In this document: in pieces, positions 17,867 to 27,073 of the stretch
Layout of the letters: each line of letters begins with the position of its first letter
Numbering within the stretch: position 1 is the first letter of the stretch
NCBI GenBank assembly: GCA_029821735.1
Contig: JALGSU010000001.1
Location: forward strand, 62,001-126,000
Direction: 5' to 3'
Source of the DNA: Candidatus Zipacnadia bacterium
Lineage (GTDB): Bacteria; Armatimonadota; Zipacnadia; Zipacnadales; UBA5352
DNA: 64,000 nucleotides
Notes under the pieces: model-generated
What the model was told of the DNA's origin: nothing
What the model saw: the letters and a program-made list of their open reading frames with translations, nothing else
Database searches by the model: none
Made by a program: the position numbers and the translations under genes

Positions 17867-19864
17867 CTATGCGTTGTCAGTGTCGCTGGCCTGGGCGGTC
17901 GTTCGACTGGGCAGGCCGTAGAGCGATGGGTTCTGGGCCCACGGGGCCTCGCCGACCATGGTCAGCAGCCAGCGCGTGATTGTGACCGCGGTGAACAGGC
18001 TGCATGCGATACCGATGAAGAGCATGACCGCGAAGCCTTTGATAAGGCTTGTGCCGAGCCAGTAGAGGACGGCGGCGGTGATGAGTGTAGTGACGTTGGC
18101 ATCGAGAATGGCCGTCCACGCGCGGTCGAAGCCCGCAGTGATGGCTGCGCGCATTGACTTGCGTGCCCAGAGCTCCTCTTTGAGGCGCTCGAAGATGATG
18201 ACGTTGGCGTCAACCGCCGTGCCGAGTGAAAGGATCACACCGGCTATGCCCGGCAGTGTCAGCTCCGCGCCGAAGTAGGCGGTGACGGCGACGACCAGTG
18301 CCATGTAGAGCACCAGCGCGATGTCAGCCAGCAGGCCCGGGAGCCTGTAGTAGATGAGCATGAAGAGCATGACGGCGATCACGCCGAAGAATGCGGCGCG
18401 GAGGCTCTTGTTGATCGAGTCCTGGCCGAGTGTGGCGCTGACCGTGCGGTTCTCGACGATCTCGAGCGGCACGGGCAGAGCACCTGCGTTGAGCAGGAGC
18501 TTGAGGTCGCCAGCGTCTTCGGCGGTCATGTTGCCCTCGATGACACCCGCGCCGGGGATGGCGGAGCGAATGTTCGGCGCCATCTTGCACTCACGGTCGA
18601 GGACGATGGCCATGATCCGGCCGATGTTGCGCCGGGTGAACTCGTGGAAGTCGTCCTTCTGGTCAGGTCGCAGGTCGAAGCTGACGACCCAGTCGCCGGT
18701 CTGGCCGGACTGGACCTTGGAGATCGGGAGCAGATCGCGGCCGGTGAAGTTGATCTCCGACTCGGCGCGCACCTGTTCCCAACTCACGTTCTGCTTGGTC
18801 TGCGCGTCCTCCCACTCGCTGTAGTCGTCGAGGGAGGCGTTGACCGGGGTGTATCGGGCAGGGATGAGGCGGAACTCGAGCATGGCTGTGCTCTTGAGAA
18901 TATCGAGCACACGCTGGGGGTCCCTGACACCGGGCATCTCAACGATGATGCGGTCGTCGCCCTGCTTCTGGATGACGGGCTCGCGGATATCGCCCATCGA
19001 GTAGAGACGCTGCTCGATGATGTACTTGACCTTGTCGGCAGTCTCCCTCTCGACGAAGACGGCCTTCATCTCGGCAGCCTCGATCGTGACGCCGGGATAG
19101 TTCTGAGCGAGGTAGTTTTTAATCAGCTCGTTCTGGCTCTCGGCGGCCGCCTTGTTGCGAGGCTGCGTCTCCACGACGAGGCGGTTGGTGCCGGCGACGG
19201 TGACTCTGATCTGAGCCGGCTCCAGACCCTCGCGCTGGAGGAGAACCATGATGGCTTCCTTCAACTGGGCCTCGGTGTAGGGAGGCTGCCATGCGTCGGC
19301 CTCGGCGTCTTCGACCGGGGCGCCAGTCTTGACGAGGGGCCTGTCAGGCGGGCTGAGGAAGGCCATCTCGGCGCTCGGCAGACAGCGCAGGACCACGTGC
19401 GCGCCGCCCTGGAGGTCAAGCCCGAGCTTGAGCTGGGGCGAGGGGGTGTAGATGGCGAAAGGCCCCCACTCAGCGATGGGCGTCTCGACCTCCTCTTCGG
19501 CAGCGTTCACGGTCTCAGCCACGCCATCGAAGTTCTCCTGGAGGGTAGCCAAGACCGCTATGAAGTCAGCGTCGGCGCTGTCCTGGTCGAGTGCGGTGGT
19601 CTCCACCTCGAGGAGCGTGTTCTCAACGATGTCGACGTCAGCGAGGTTGAGGCCCTTGTCTATGAGGAGTTGACGTATCTCATCCTCTTTCGCGTTGCTC
19701 TCGCTGTCGCTGGCGATGATGGGTTCGGCGAAGCTGAAGGCGAACCTGCTGTCAACGTCAAAGCCGCCTCGGTCCGCCCTCCGAATGGGCGCGAAGCCCA
19801 TAAGGAATGCCGCGATGAAGATGAGGAGTATGGTCGGTATCCACACTTTGGGGCGTGGCTGCAT
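17867..19864 (-). CDS. secD: Protein translocase subunit SecD
   Basis: The partner of SecF in the Sec translocon. Visible are the first span (PKVWIPTILLIFIAAFLMGF), the periplasmic part with LKLGLDLQGGAHVVLRC and VEMPGVRDPQRVLDILKSTA, and the C-terminal six-span domain with LPGIAGVILSLGTAVDANVI, the SecD hallmark. The ATG at 19864 (MQPRPKVW) has AAGGAGAG 8 nt upstream; a longer frame upstream of it would place a promoter inside the gene. Length 665 is a little longer than many homologues because of an inserted stretch (about 45-130) in the periplasmic part. Confidence 0.95.
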   Translation of the reverse strand: MQPRPKVWIPTILLIFIAAFLMGFAPIRRADRGGFDVDSRFAFSFAEPIIASDSESNAKEDEIRQLLIDKGLNLADVDIVENTLLEVETTALDQDSADADFIAVLATLQENFDGVAETVNAAEEEVETPIAEWGPFAIYTPSPQLKLGLDLQGGAHVVLRCLPSAEMAFLSPPDRPLVKTGAPVEDAEADAWQPPYTEAQLKEAIMVLLQREGLEPAQIRVTVAGTNRLVVETQPRNKAAAESQNELIKNYLAQNYPGVTIEAAEMKAVFVERETADKVKYIIEQRLYSMGDIREPVIQKQGDDRIIVEMPGVRDPQRVLDILKSTAMLEFRLIPARYTPVNASLDDYSEWEDAQTKQNVSWEQVRAESEINFTGRDLLPISKVQSGQTGDWVVSFDLRPDQKDDFHEFTRRNIGRIMAIVLDRECKMAPNIRSAIPGAGVIEGNMTAEDAGDLKLLLNAGALPVPLEIVENRTVSATLGQDSINKSLRAAFFGVIAVMLFMLIYYRLPGLLADIALVLYMALVVAVTAYFGAELTLPGIAGVILSLGTAVDANVIIFERLKEELWARKSMRAAITAGFDRAWTAILDANVTTLITAAVLYWLGTSLIKGFAVMLFIGIACSLFTAVTITRWLLTMVGEAPWAQNPSLYGLPSRTTAQASDTDNA

Positions 19865-19930
19865 GCTCGTCGCTCTCCTTACCGGTAGCACGAAAAAACG
19901 TCGAAGCCGGAGCTTCGAAGAGTGAATCTG

Positions 19931-19959
19931 AGTATAGAGCAAGAGTCGGCCCATGTCAA
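19931..19959 (-). promoter_or_regulatory. Sigma-70 promoter of secDF
   Basis: On the minus strand TTGACA (19954-19959) and TATACT (19931-19936) are separated by 17 bp. The predicted transcript starts near 19924, 60 nt before the secD ATG. Confidence 0.75.
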
Positions 19960-19983
19960 TTGAGACCGGGCCGGCCGTTGACG

Positions 19984-20019
19984 AAAAAAGCAGTGGGGCC
20001 GGGATTGCCCCGGCCCCAC
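19984..20019 (-). terminator. Intrinsic terminator of the prepilin gene
   Basis: On the minus strand a stem of about 11 bp (GTGGGGCCGGG with its complement) is followed within 3 nt by six T residues (plus-strand A-run 19984-19989). It lies just past the prepilin stop and before the secD promoter. Confidence 0.85.
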
Positions 20020-20041
20020 CTTTATGGGTTAGAGCAGGCGG

Positions 20042-20725
20042 TCAGTCAAGGGCAGCGGTAAAGTCGGACGCTGCCGCGCGGCTGATGCGCTTGACGTGGC
20101 CGTCGAAGTAGGCGACGTTGACGCCGATATTGTGGCGGCGCACGTCCTCAAGAATTTTACGGTTGACGTAGGGCGTGTCGGTCCAGTCCCCGTTGATCCA
20201 GGCGGCCATGACCGGCGCGGTCGCGTTGGGGGAGGTGAACATGCCACGGTTGTAGTCCTGAGTCTCGCTCCTGTCGAACCAGCCGTCCATCAGCATGATG
20301 GTTCCGGTGGTATCGGCGACGCTGCTCTCGGACTCGGTCGCCAGGTAGTAGTGGCAGTAGTAGTATGAACTGTAGGGTGAGCGAGTCTGGTAGGGCGGCG
20401 TCCAGGCGGTATTGGTGTCGGTCGGGTTGCTCGGACACTGGTAGACCTGATCGTTGTTGACGTACTGGTAGATGCTGTGGATCCACCGCATGTAGATGTT
20501 GGCATTCGCGATCTGATAGTTGTCCATGGGCATGGAGCCATCATTGTCGGAACGGTACATGGCGAATGCTGTGCTGAGCTGCCTCACGTTGCTCTGACAC
20601 GAGGTTGTTCGCGCCTTCTCCCGTGCCCGTGCGAAGACGGGGAACAGGATAGCGGCGAGGATCGCGATGATAGCGATCACAACCAGCAACTCAATGAGCG
20701 TGAAACCTTTTCTGGTGAGCTTCAC
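20042..20725 (-). CDS. Type II/IV prepilin-like protein with H-x9-DG-type C-terminus
   Basis: The N-terminus is a class III prepilin signal: a short basic leader (VKLTRKG) then [19 protein letters not shown], cleaved before Phe by a prepilin peptidase and giving a pilin alpha-helix that spans the membrane. [13 protein letters not shown] right after it is very common in Armatimonadota pseudopilins. The rest is a soluble domain ending [14 protein letters not shown], the pattern found in the large DUF1559-like pseudopilin family. GTG 20725 has GGGAGGG upstream and leaves a six-residue leader; an upstream ATG would add 23 unlikely residues. It is a single-gene unit with its own promoter and terminator; its filament partners are not in the window. 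Confidence 0.88.
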   Translation of the reverse strand: MKLTRKGFTLIELLVVIAIIAILAAILFPVFARAREKARTTSCQSNVRQLSTAFAMYRSDNDGSMPMDNYQIANANIYMRWIHSIYQYVNNDQVYQCPSNPTDTNTAWTPPYQTRSPYSSYYYCHYYLATESESSVADTTGTIMLMDGWFDRSETQDYNRGMFTSPNATAPVMAAWINGDWTDTPYVNRKILEDVRRHNIGVNVAYFDGHVKRISRAAASDFTAALD

Positions 20726-20805
20726 GACAGACCACCCTCCCAAAGAAACTGTCCAGCTGTACTGGATTGATACGCTTCGTCTGGCCCGACGCAAGTCTCG
20801 TCGAG

Positions 20806-20835
20806 ATTATACGTTCGCGCCTCGGGCGATGTCAA
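20806..20835 (-). promoter_or_regulatory. Sigma-70 promoter of the prepilin gene
   Basis: On the minus strand TTGACA (20830-20835) and TATAAT (20806-20811) are both perfect, with an 18-bp spacer. The transcript would start near 20799, about 74 nt before the prepilin start. Confidence 0.75.
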
Positions 20836-20871
20836 GCAAACGGTGTCGTGGTGCGCCACGCCCGGCATGGG

Positions 20872-22071
20872 CTACCGATGAGGGGCGAGCAACAGGTAGT
20901 CCACGTTCAGGTGGGCTTCAAGGACACCAGTGAGGCGGATGCGATGAGCCCCGGCGTCCAGATCGAGCGGCGCCGCTGTCCCCTCCGCTCCTGTGACCTG
21001 CACGAGCCACCATTCGCCGTCGGCATGCCCCCACCCTCCTGTGCCGGGGAACTGAACGAGTCCCAGTCCGTCCGGGGTGGTATCATCCACCGTGATCATG
21101 CGGAACGCCTGCTCGCTGCCGCACGAGATTCGGGCGAAGAGATTGTATTGGCCTGCTTCAGGCACATCGAACTCCCACTCGAGCCACGAGCCGTCGCCCT
21201 TGAAGGTGTAGACCGATGCGCCGCCATGTTCGTCGTGATGTGAGCCGGGCGTGACCATCACGGGGCTGCCGCCGCCGTCGGTGTAGGCCTCCGCCTCGAC
21301 GAGGATGGCGTCCTCCGCGATGGTGTCGTCAACTTTGGCCACGGGTGCGGGCTTGGAGTGATTCTCGAGAGCGACAGCAACAACGGGTGAGGCGTCGAGG
21401 CCGTAGTGGTCAACTCTAAGTGAGAGCGACGCATCAACCGGCAGAAGCAAGGGCTCGCGGCTGACCAGCCCTCCGCGCACCTGCCGCCAGCGGTCGACCG
21501 TTACGCCAGCCGCGGACAGCGACACCTCTTCGGGGGCAACCCCGTCGCGGATCTTGAGGCTCAGCGTGGCGACACCAGCGGGCAGAGAGACTGCACCGCG
21601 GGCATACATGCCGGCAAGCGAGAAACGGGCGTTGAGGACGCCGATGCGGCGACCGTCGAGTGTGACGGGAATGGTGGCGTTCTCAGGCGGCATGGCACCG
21701 GAGCCAGCCCAGCCAAGATGGAGTCGGTGGCTGCCATAGGGGAGGCTCATGGCAACCTGTCCGTCCTCGGCGAGCCACGTGCAGGCTCGGGCGGGGGTGC
21801 GCTCGCGGTCGATGTACATCCACTTGAGGGGTTCCGGCAAGTGAACTCGAAGGTCGAAAGTTGCCTGCTCGTCCTCGCCTTCGGGGGCGTTGACGGTGTA
21901 GGTCATTACGGCGCGATCGGGCAGGTAGCGGATGCCGAAGGCCCCGGGCACTGACGAGGTGAGCAGACTACGACCATCGGCAGACGCAACGCCTGCCAGA
22001 GCAAGGGTCGCAAGCATGAGGGTCACAGCGAATAGACACCAACGAACCGACACATACCCATCTGCGCGCAT
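20872..22071 (-). CDS. Exported protein with C-terminal carbohydrate-binding-module-like domain
   Basis: Residues 1-31 form a signal peptide (VRWCLFAVTLMLATLALAGVASA). The first about 250 residues are beta-rich and unrecognised. The last about 145 residues (VEAEAYTDGGGSPVMVTPGSHH through HLNVDYLLLAPHR) have the layout of a CBM6/35-type jelly roll: an early Glu in EAEAY, an aromatic pair in GSWLEWEFDVPEAGQYNL, and the closing LNVDYLLL strand. It may bind polysaccharide or another surface ligand; no catalytic domain is present. The ATG has GAGGAGGTC before it. It reads opposite to the next gene, sharing an intergenic region with the promoter at 22166. Confidence 0.65.
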   Translation of the reverse strand: MRADGYVSVRWCLFAVTLMLATLALAGVASADGRSLLTSSVPGAFGIRYLPDRAVMTYTVNAPEGEDEQATFDLRVHLPEPLKWMYIDRERTPARACTWLAEDGQVAMSLPYGSHRLHLGWAGSGAMPPENATIPVTLDGRRIGVLNARFSLAGMYARGAVSLPAGVATLSLKIRDGVAPEEVSLSAAGVTVDRWRQVRGGLVSREPLLLPVDASLSLRVDHYGLDASPVVAVALENHSKPAPVAKVDDTIAEDAILVEAEAYTDGGGSPVMVTPGSHHDEHGGASVYTFKGDGSWLEWEFDVPEAGQYNLFARISCGSEQAFRMITVDDTTPDGLGLVQFPGTGGWGHADGEWWLVQVTGAEGTAAPLDLDAGAHRIRLTGVLEAHLNVDYLLLAPHR

Positions 22072-22165
22072 GGCGACCTCCTCGAACGGACGCGGCAGTG
22101 CGTCGTGGTGAGTGGACTATTCCCCGCGTTCGAGCATTCGACCTGCCGCATAGGGTTCGGTCGGA

Positions 22166-22194
22166 TTGCGCGAGCCCAACACATATGCTATACT
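22166..22194 (+). promoter_or_regulatory. Sigma-70 promoter with extended -10 for the CorC operon
   Basis: TTGCGC (22166-22171) and TATACT (22189-22194) are 17 bp apart, and TGC directly precedes the -10 hexamer. It lies 84 bp before the first gene of the CNNM/CorC operon. Confidence 0.65.
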
Positions 22195-22277
22195 TTGCGG
22201 GCCAACCATATGATCCACGACGAGCGCGCGACGGGGATGTGACGTGCAGCACCATCCCCCTGGAAGGAAAGCTAGTA

Positions 22278-23576
22278 TTGGAATCGTCTGAAGCAGCCGG
22301 CGAGTTAGCGCTGCTGCTAGCTCTGGTCGTTATGGCAGGCTTTTTTGCCGGTGCAGAGGTAGCATTTCTCAGAGTGCAGCGAAGCTGGGTTCGGCAGGCC
22401 GAGGAATCAGGATCCAGGCTGGCAAGAATCCTGTCGGCTCTGCAAGAGCGACGGGAGATCGTGATCGCCACCCTTCTGGTGGGGATTACTGGTAGCTACT
22501 ACGTGGCTGAGCATATAGCGACGGTGCTCGGCACTGAGTTGCTGGGCCCGACTGTGGGGCCGTTCGTGGCGCTCGTGGTCATCACCGTCTTGGTGCTGGT
22601 CTTCGCAGAAGCGACTCCCATGATGTTTGCGGCCCGCAACCCCGAGCGGGTGGCGCTGCTGTCGTCCCCCGTGGTTGCCCTTTCTGCCATCATTCTGCTT
22701 CCCGTAGTCGGCCTGCTGGCTCTCGTCGCCAAGGTCCTTCTGTTCATTGTCGGCATACGGCCCAACACGATTCTTCCCAGCGTAACCGAAGAGCAGCTTA
22801 AAGCCATGATCGAAGAGGGGCAGTCGCAGGGAACTCTGCCTGCAGGTACGGGTCGGATGCTCCATGGTGCGCTGGACTTTGGCGATCAGACCACCGGTCA
22901 GGTTATGACTCCGAGGCCAGACATCATCGGTATTGAGCAGGATGCCACGATCGCCGAGGCTCTGGAAGTGGCCGCATCCAACAAGCAGACACGGCTACCC
23001 ACCTATCTCGGTGACCGGGATACTATCACCGGGATTCTCTATGTTAAGGATCTGCTGCCTTACGTGCGCCTCGGCGAGATGGCGACTCCGGTCAAGACCG
23101 TGGCACGCGCCGCGACCTACGTGCCCGAGAGTCTTCCGATCGACCGGTTGCTTGAGCGCATGCGGGCCGACCGTCGGACCATGGTGATCGTGTCTGACGA
23201 GTACGGTGGCACGGCAGGGTTGGTCACCATGGAGGACCTGCTGGAGGAGATAGTGGGGGAGATTGAGGATGAGTACGACGTCGGTCAGCCCGAGATTACG
23301 CGCATCGATGAGAACTGCCTGATGTGCGACGCCTCGATAGGGCTACACGAGTTGGCGAACCTGGTGGGCGGCGAATTGCCCACAGATGAGTTCGACAGCT
23401 TGGGGGGCATAGTGCTGGAAGCGGCGGGTCGGATCCCGACGCAGGGCGAGACGTACGAGTGGGGCGGCCTGGAGTTGACTGTTGAGGAGATGGATGGGCT
23501 GCGGATTTCGCGTGTGCTCGTTTCTCAGCCGCCGGTTGCCGAGGGCGACGGGGACGGGGTGGGCGGCAGGACATGA
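22278..23576 (+). CDS. CNNM/CorC-family transporter-like membrane protein (first copy)
   Basis: Domain order is a DUF21/CNNM membrane domain (about residues 1-170, starting [24 protein letters not shown]), two CBS domains (about 200-320, with [20 protein letters not shown] and [22 protein letters not shown]) and a CorC_HlyC domain (about 335-415). Family members move or regulate Mg2+/Co2+ at the inner membrane; hemolysin is a historical name. TTG 22278 is proposed as start because GGAAGG lies at 22262-22267 and the membrane domain begins at once; in-frame starts at 22098 or the ATG in the -10 region would lie before or inside the promoter. The stop overlaps the next ATG. Confidence 0.82.
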   Translation: MESSEAAGELALLLALVVMAGFFAGAEVAFLRVQRSWVRQAEESGSRLARILSALQERREIVIATLLVGITGSYYVAEHIATVLGTELLGPTVGPFVALVVITVLVLVFAEATPMMFAARNPERVALLSSPVVALSAIILLPVVGLLALVAKVLLFIVGIRPNTILPSVTEEQLKAMIEEGQSQGTLPAGTGRMLHGALDFGDQTTGQVMTPRPDIIGIEQDATIAEALEVAASNKQTRLPTYLGDRDTITGILYVKDLLPYVRLGEMATPVKTVARAATYVPESLPIDRLLERMRADRRTMVIVSDEYGGTAGLVTMEDLLEEIVGEIEDEYDVGQPEITRIDENCLMCDASIGLHELANLVGGELPTDEFDSLGGIVLEAAGRIPTQGETYEWGGLELTVEEMDGLRISRVLVSQPPVAEGDGDGVGGRT

Positions 23577-24850
23577 CGATCTTCGTGGCAGGCGCAATCG
23601 TTGTGATGGTGCTGTGCCTGGCGGGAAGCTTCGTGCTGTCGCTTGCAGAGGCGTCGCTGTTGGCGGTGAGCCGCCACCAGATGGACCGGGCGGCCCGGCG
23701 CGGTGACAAGAAGGCCCGGCTGGTCATGCAGATCACAGAGCGCTCGGACTTCGTGAGCGTGGTTATTGTCGGAGCCACGGTACTCAACTTGACCATCGCG
23801 AACCTGATGACGCAGGTGGTGCACCATTACGTAGGTGAAGACGCAGGGATGGCGGCGGCGGTGCCTCACGTCATCACGCTGGCCTCGATTCTGGTTCTGG
23901 CTGAGTTGTGGCCAAAGACCTACGGGGCGATGCGAGCGGCGCCCTCGGCTCGCGCGATATCCGGGGTGATGCATCAACTGATCCGACTGCTGGCGCCGAT
24001 GGTGCGGTTCATGGACTGGGTGAGCTCGGGCGTGATGAGGCTGTTCGGCCTTGACGCCTCCCATCGCAGGCATTCCGTGACGTCAGCTGAGATTCGAGCG
24101 GCGGCTGATCTCGGCGAGGAAGAGGGCAGTGTCGAGCCCGAAGAGGGCGAGATGCTCGACAACGTTATGCAGCTGGGCGAGCGCGCCGCGCGGGACATAA
24201 TGGTGCCGCGTGTGGATATCGTGGCTGCACTCGAGACGATGACCGTCGAAGAGATAGTGACAGTGGCGATAGGCTCGGGCTTTTCGCGCATCCCCATCTA
24301 CTCAGAGAGCATCGACCACGTCACTGGTGTGGTCTACGTGAACGATGTCATCCTGCAACTGGCGCGGGGCAATGGCGAGACGCTGCTTGGTGAGATCGCC
24401 CGCACGGCGGTTCTGGTGCCCGAGAGCAAGCGACTGGATCAGTTGCTCGCGGAGTTGCGCCAACAGCAGGTGCACATCGCGATCGTCATTGATGAGTTCG
24501 GGGGTACCGAGGGGCTGGTGACGATCGAGGACATCCTGGAGGAGCTGGTTGGGGAGATTGAGGATGAGCACGACCCCCAGGAGACAACGATCGAGCTGAT
24601 CAGCGATGTGGAAGCGACGGTCAATGGGAAGACCCGGTTGGAGGAAATTAACGAGACACTGGGAATTGACCTGTCAACGCAGGATCATGACACTGTAGGT
24701 GGGTTCCTCTCGGGCATGGCAGGACGCGTGCCCACGGAAGGCGAAGTGTTCACCGCTTCGGGCGTGCGCTTTGTTGTCGAGGACAGCGACGATCAGTACG
24801 TTGACCGGGTACGCGTAATCGCTCCCGCCAGCCAGGAGGCTGAGGACTAG
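23573..24850 (+). CDS. CNNM/CorC-family transporter-like membrane protein (second copy)
   Basis: The same architecture as its upstream neighbour: DUF21 spans (about 1-165, beginning IFVAGAIVVMVLCLAGSFVLSLAEASLLA), CBS pair (IMVPRVDIVAALETMTVEEI; IVIDEFGGTEGLVTIEDILEELVGEIEDEHD) and a CorC_HlyC domain to the end. The two proteins are related but clearly diverged, so they may work as a heteromeric pair. The ATG overlaps the stop of the first copy (23573-23576) and its own stop overlaps the GTG of the third gene, giving a three-gene coupled unit. Confidence 0.85.
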   Translation: MTIFVAGAIVVMVLCLAGSFVLSLAEASLLAVSRHQMDRAARRGDKKARLVMQITERSDFVSVVIVGATVLNLTIANLMTQVVHHYVGEDAGMAAAVPHVITLASILVLAELWPKTYGAMRAAPSARAISGVMHQLIRLLAPMVRFMDWVSSGVMRLFGLDASHRRHSVTSAEIRAAADLGEEEGSVEPEEGEMLDNVMQLGERAARDIMVPRVDIVAALETMTVEEIVTVAIGSGFSRIPIYSESIDHVTGVVYVNDVILQLARGNGETLLGEIARTAVLVPESKRLDQLLAELRQQQVHIAIVIDEFGGTEGLVTIEDILEELVGEIEDEHDPQETTIELISDVEATVNGKTRLEEINETLGIDLSTQDHDTVGGFLSGMAGRVPTEGEVFTASGVRFVVEDSDDQYVDRVRVIAPASQEAED

Positions 24851-25833
24851 TGGCTCGCAAGGCGCGCAAGAAGGCAAGCAAGCAGAAGAAGGTGCAGACC
24901 GATCTGACACTGGCCGACTACCAGTTCCCGGGCGAGAAGATGGCGTACTGGCAGGGCGTGGTAGTGATGTTAGTGCCGTTCATCGCGATCTCCGCAGGCC
25001 TTGCAGCCGTTGTTTTCGGCAACAGCGCTAACGCGCTAAGTTCGCCGATTCACGGTCAGTGGTGGCTGCCGCTGGAATTGATAGCGTGGCCGCTGCTGTC
25101 AATTCCGATCCTCAACTATCTGGCGGTTCGGCCCCGCCGCGATGAACTGAAGAAGGCCGGCCCTCAGGCGCGGGTGTTGACGAAGACCCATCCTGAACTC
25201 AAGGCGATGCTGGCCGAGCAGGCTCGACTGCTGAGCGTGGGTGAGCCGGAGATGTATGTGGTGGAAGACGACGCAGCCTACGCGTGGGCCATGCCGGGCA
25301 AGACCCCGGCGATCTTGATCAGCCAGCCGGTGCTCGACACACTCAACGGTCCAGAGGTCGCGGCTGTGCTGGCCCGGCAGATGGGGCATATCAAGTCCCA
25401 CCACGTGAAGCTTGCCCAGGCTGTCACCTACTACAAGCTCGCCAACCCGCTATGGAAGCTGATGCTGTTCCCGGCGGGGATATTCATCTTCTCGCTGCGG
25501 CATTGGATGGAGGTCATCGAGTACACGGCGGACCGCGTGGCGGTTCTGGTGACAGGACGGGCGCCGGTGGTGAACGCGGCCCTGGCCAAACTGGCGGTGG
25601 CCGCCGACCAGCAGGCGAACGTGACCCCCAAAGAGCTGGAGATGTACATGAACGCAGGTACCGATACGTCTGCTGATGGCGAGCAGATGCAGCTTCACTT
25701 CAAGGTTGGCACATTCCTGGCGACGCAGAAAGGTCTCCGGGAGCGAGTGGAGCAGGTGACGGAATTCCCGAAGACTGACCAGGGGCAGAAGGCGATGGAG
25801 AAGATGGCGTTGGCGCGCGAGAAGCGCGGGTAG
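24850..25833 (+). CDS. Membrane protein of the M48 peptidase fold with degenerate HExxH
   Basis: A 327-residue protein with a Lys-rich start (residues 2-14), two spans (about 38-60 and 77-95) and another hydrophobic stretch (about 200-215). Between them lies a region like the M48 (HtpX/Ste24) protease core: EPEMYVVEDDAAYAWAMPGKTPAILIS, LNGPEVAAVLARQMGHIKSHH and IEYTADRVAVL. In active M48 enzymes the second segment reads HExxH; here it is R176-Q-M-G-H180, so the first zinc His and the catalytic Glu are replaced. It is therefore probably not a protease. GTG 24850 overlaps the stop of the CorC gene, so it may assist or regulate those transporters (inference). Confidence 0.7.
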   Translation: MARKARKKASKQKKVQTDLTLADYQFPGEKMAYWQGVVVMLVPFIAISAGLAAVVFGNSANALSSPIHGQWWLPLELIAWPLLSIPILNYLAVRPRRDELKKAGPQARVLTKTHPELKAMLAEQARLLSVGEPEMYVVEDDAAYAWAMPGKTPAILISQPVLDTLNGPEVAAVLARQMGHIKSHHVKLAQAVTYYKLANPLWKLMLFPAGIFIFSLRHWMEVIEYTADRVAVLVTGRAPVVNAALAKLAVAADQQANVTPKELEMYMNAGTDTSADGEQMQLHFKVGTFLATQKGLRERVEQVTEFPKTDQGQKAMEKMALAREKRG

Positions 25834-25872
25834 ATCGCCTGCGTCTGGCAGAATTTGCGGCAGAATATAGAG

Positions 25873-25898
25873 GAGCCCGCGTGGCGTTACGCGGGCTC
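25873..25898. terminator. Hairpin shared by convergent genes
   Basis: A perfect 10-bp stem (GAGCCCGCGT / ACGCGGGCTC) with a 6-nt loop lies 40 nt past the M48-like gene and its right arm covers the last codons of pheA on the other strand. TGACTCTT follows. It probably ends the plus-strand transcript. Confidence 0.6.
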
Positions 25899-26960
25899 TG
25901 ACTCTTCTGGGTAAGAGCCGAGGACCTTCAGCAGCGCGCAATAGTCCCTGAGTTCGGCGATGGCTTCGGTCTGCGGACTCTGGTCTGCATGTCCGGTGAA
26001 GTCCACGAAGAATACGTATTCCCAGAGCTGCCCACCGCCCGCAGGGCGTGACTGGATCATCGTCAGGTTCAGGCCGTGGCGGGCCAAGAGTCCGAGCGCC
26101 TGGTGCAGGGCACCGGCCCGGTGCGGAGTGCTGAAGACGATGGACGTCTTGTCCATGCCGGTGGGCGAGGTGTCCAGATCGCCGATGACAAAGAAGCGCG
26201 TTCGGTTATTGGGCAGGTCCTCGATGTGGGATGCGAGAACTGCCAGACCGTTCGCCTCCGCGGCAGGCTCGGGAGCGATAGCGCCGCGCGAGCAGTCCTC
26301 GGCCACGGCTGCGGCTGCAGCACTGCTGCTGGAGGTCGGGACAAGCGCGACGCCGGGGAGGTTCTCGCGCAGCCAGTTGCGGCACTGGGCCAGCACCTGC
26401 GGATGAGAGTGCACTTCGCGCAGATCCTCGAGCGCGCCGCAGCCCATCAGATAGTGATGGATGGGTACGTACAGTTCGGCGCAGGCTCGCAGGCTGGTAT
26501 CGAGGAATGCGTCGAGGGTTGGCCCGACCGTTCCCTCGGTGGAGTTCTGGATGGGCACGACACCGAAGTCCGTCTGGCCGGACTCGACGGAGCGGAAGAC
26601 GTCAGGTATGCTTGGGGCGGGGACGAAAGTGCATGCGCTGCCAAAACGCTTGCGGGCTGCGACATGCGTGAAAGTGTGTTCGGGGCCGAGGAATGAGATA
26701 CGCAATTGGCTCTCGACACCGCGGCATGCGGAGATGATTTCGCGGAATACCGCCGCGACGGTGCGACCGTCGAGGGGGCCAAGGTCGCTGTCGAGCAACC
26801 CGCGGAGAACTTGGGCCTCACGCTCGGGCACGTATACCGTCTGGTCGCCATCGGCCTTGAAATCGCCGACCTGTTTGGCCTTGCGGGCTCGCTCGACCAG
26901 CAGGTCAAGAATCTGTTGATCGAGACTATCTATTGTGTCGCGCAGGTCGTCCAGAGACAC
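25887..26960 (-). CDS. pheA: Bifunctional chorismate mutase / prephenate dehydratase (P-protein)
   Basis: Makes phenylpyruvate from chorismate in phenylalanine synthesis. Domains in order: AroQ-type chorismate mutase (about 1-85, LDDLRDTIDSLDQQILDLLVERA), prephenate dehydratase (about 90-275, from ISFLGPEHTFTHVAARKRFG, with PIQNSTEGTVGPTLD and the TRF motif in NNRTRFFVIG), and a C-terminal ACT domain (about 285-350, KTSIVFSTPHRAGALHQAL) that senses phenylalanine. GTG 26960 is chosen because it leaves AAGGG about 10 nt upstream and starts right at the mutase helix; upstream in-frame ATGs would lie beyond the promoter. Confidence 0.93.
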   Translation of the reverse strand: MSLDDLRDTIDSLDQQILDLLVERARKAKQVGDFKADGDQTVYVPEREAQVLRGLLDSDLGPLDGRTVAAVFREIISACRGVESQLRISFLGPEHTFTHVAARKRFGSACTFVPAPSIPDVFRSVESGQTDFGVVPIQNSTEGTVGPTLDAFLDTSLRACAELYVPIHHYLMGCGALEDLREVHSHPQVLAQCRNWLRENLPGVALVPTSSSSAAAAAVAEDCSRGAIAPEPAAEANGLAVLASHIEDLPNNRTRFFVIGDLDTSPTGMDKTSIVFSTPHRAGALHQALGLLARHGLNLTMIQSRPAGGGQLWEYVFFVDFTGHADQSPQTEAIAELRDYCALLKVLGSYPEESEPA

Positions 26961-26997
26961 GATTAACACGCCCTTAAGAAGCTGGATGAACTGGCAT

Positions 26998-27026
26998 ATC
27001 GTATCACAAAGACTGCGGTGGGGCAA
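26998..27026 (-). promoter_or_regulatory. Putative promoter of pheA
   Basis: On the minus strand TTGCCC (27021-27026) and TACGAT (26998-27003) lie 17 bp apart, with an extended TG one base before the -10. It sits 38 bp upstream of the proposed GTG start. Confidence 0.5.
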
Positions 27027-27073
27027 CGAAGGCGAGCGGGGCAAGACGCGAGTACGCAGTCGGAGGCAGATGG

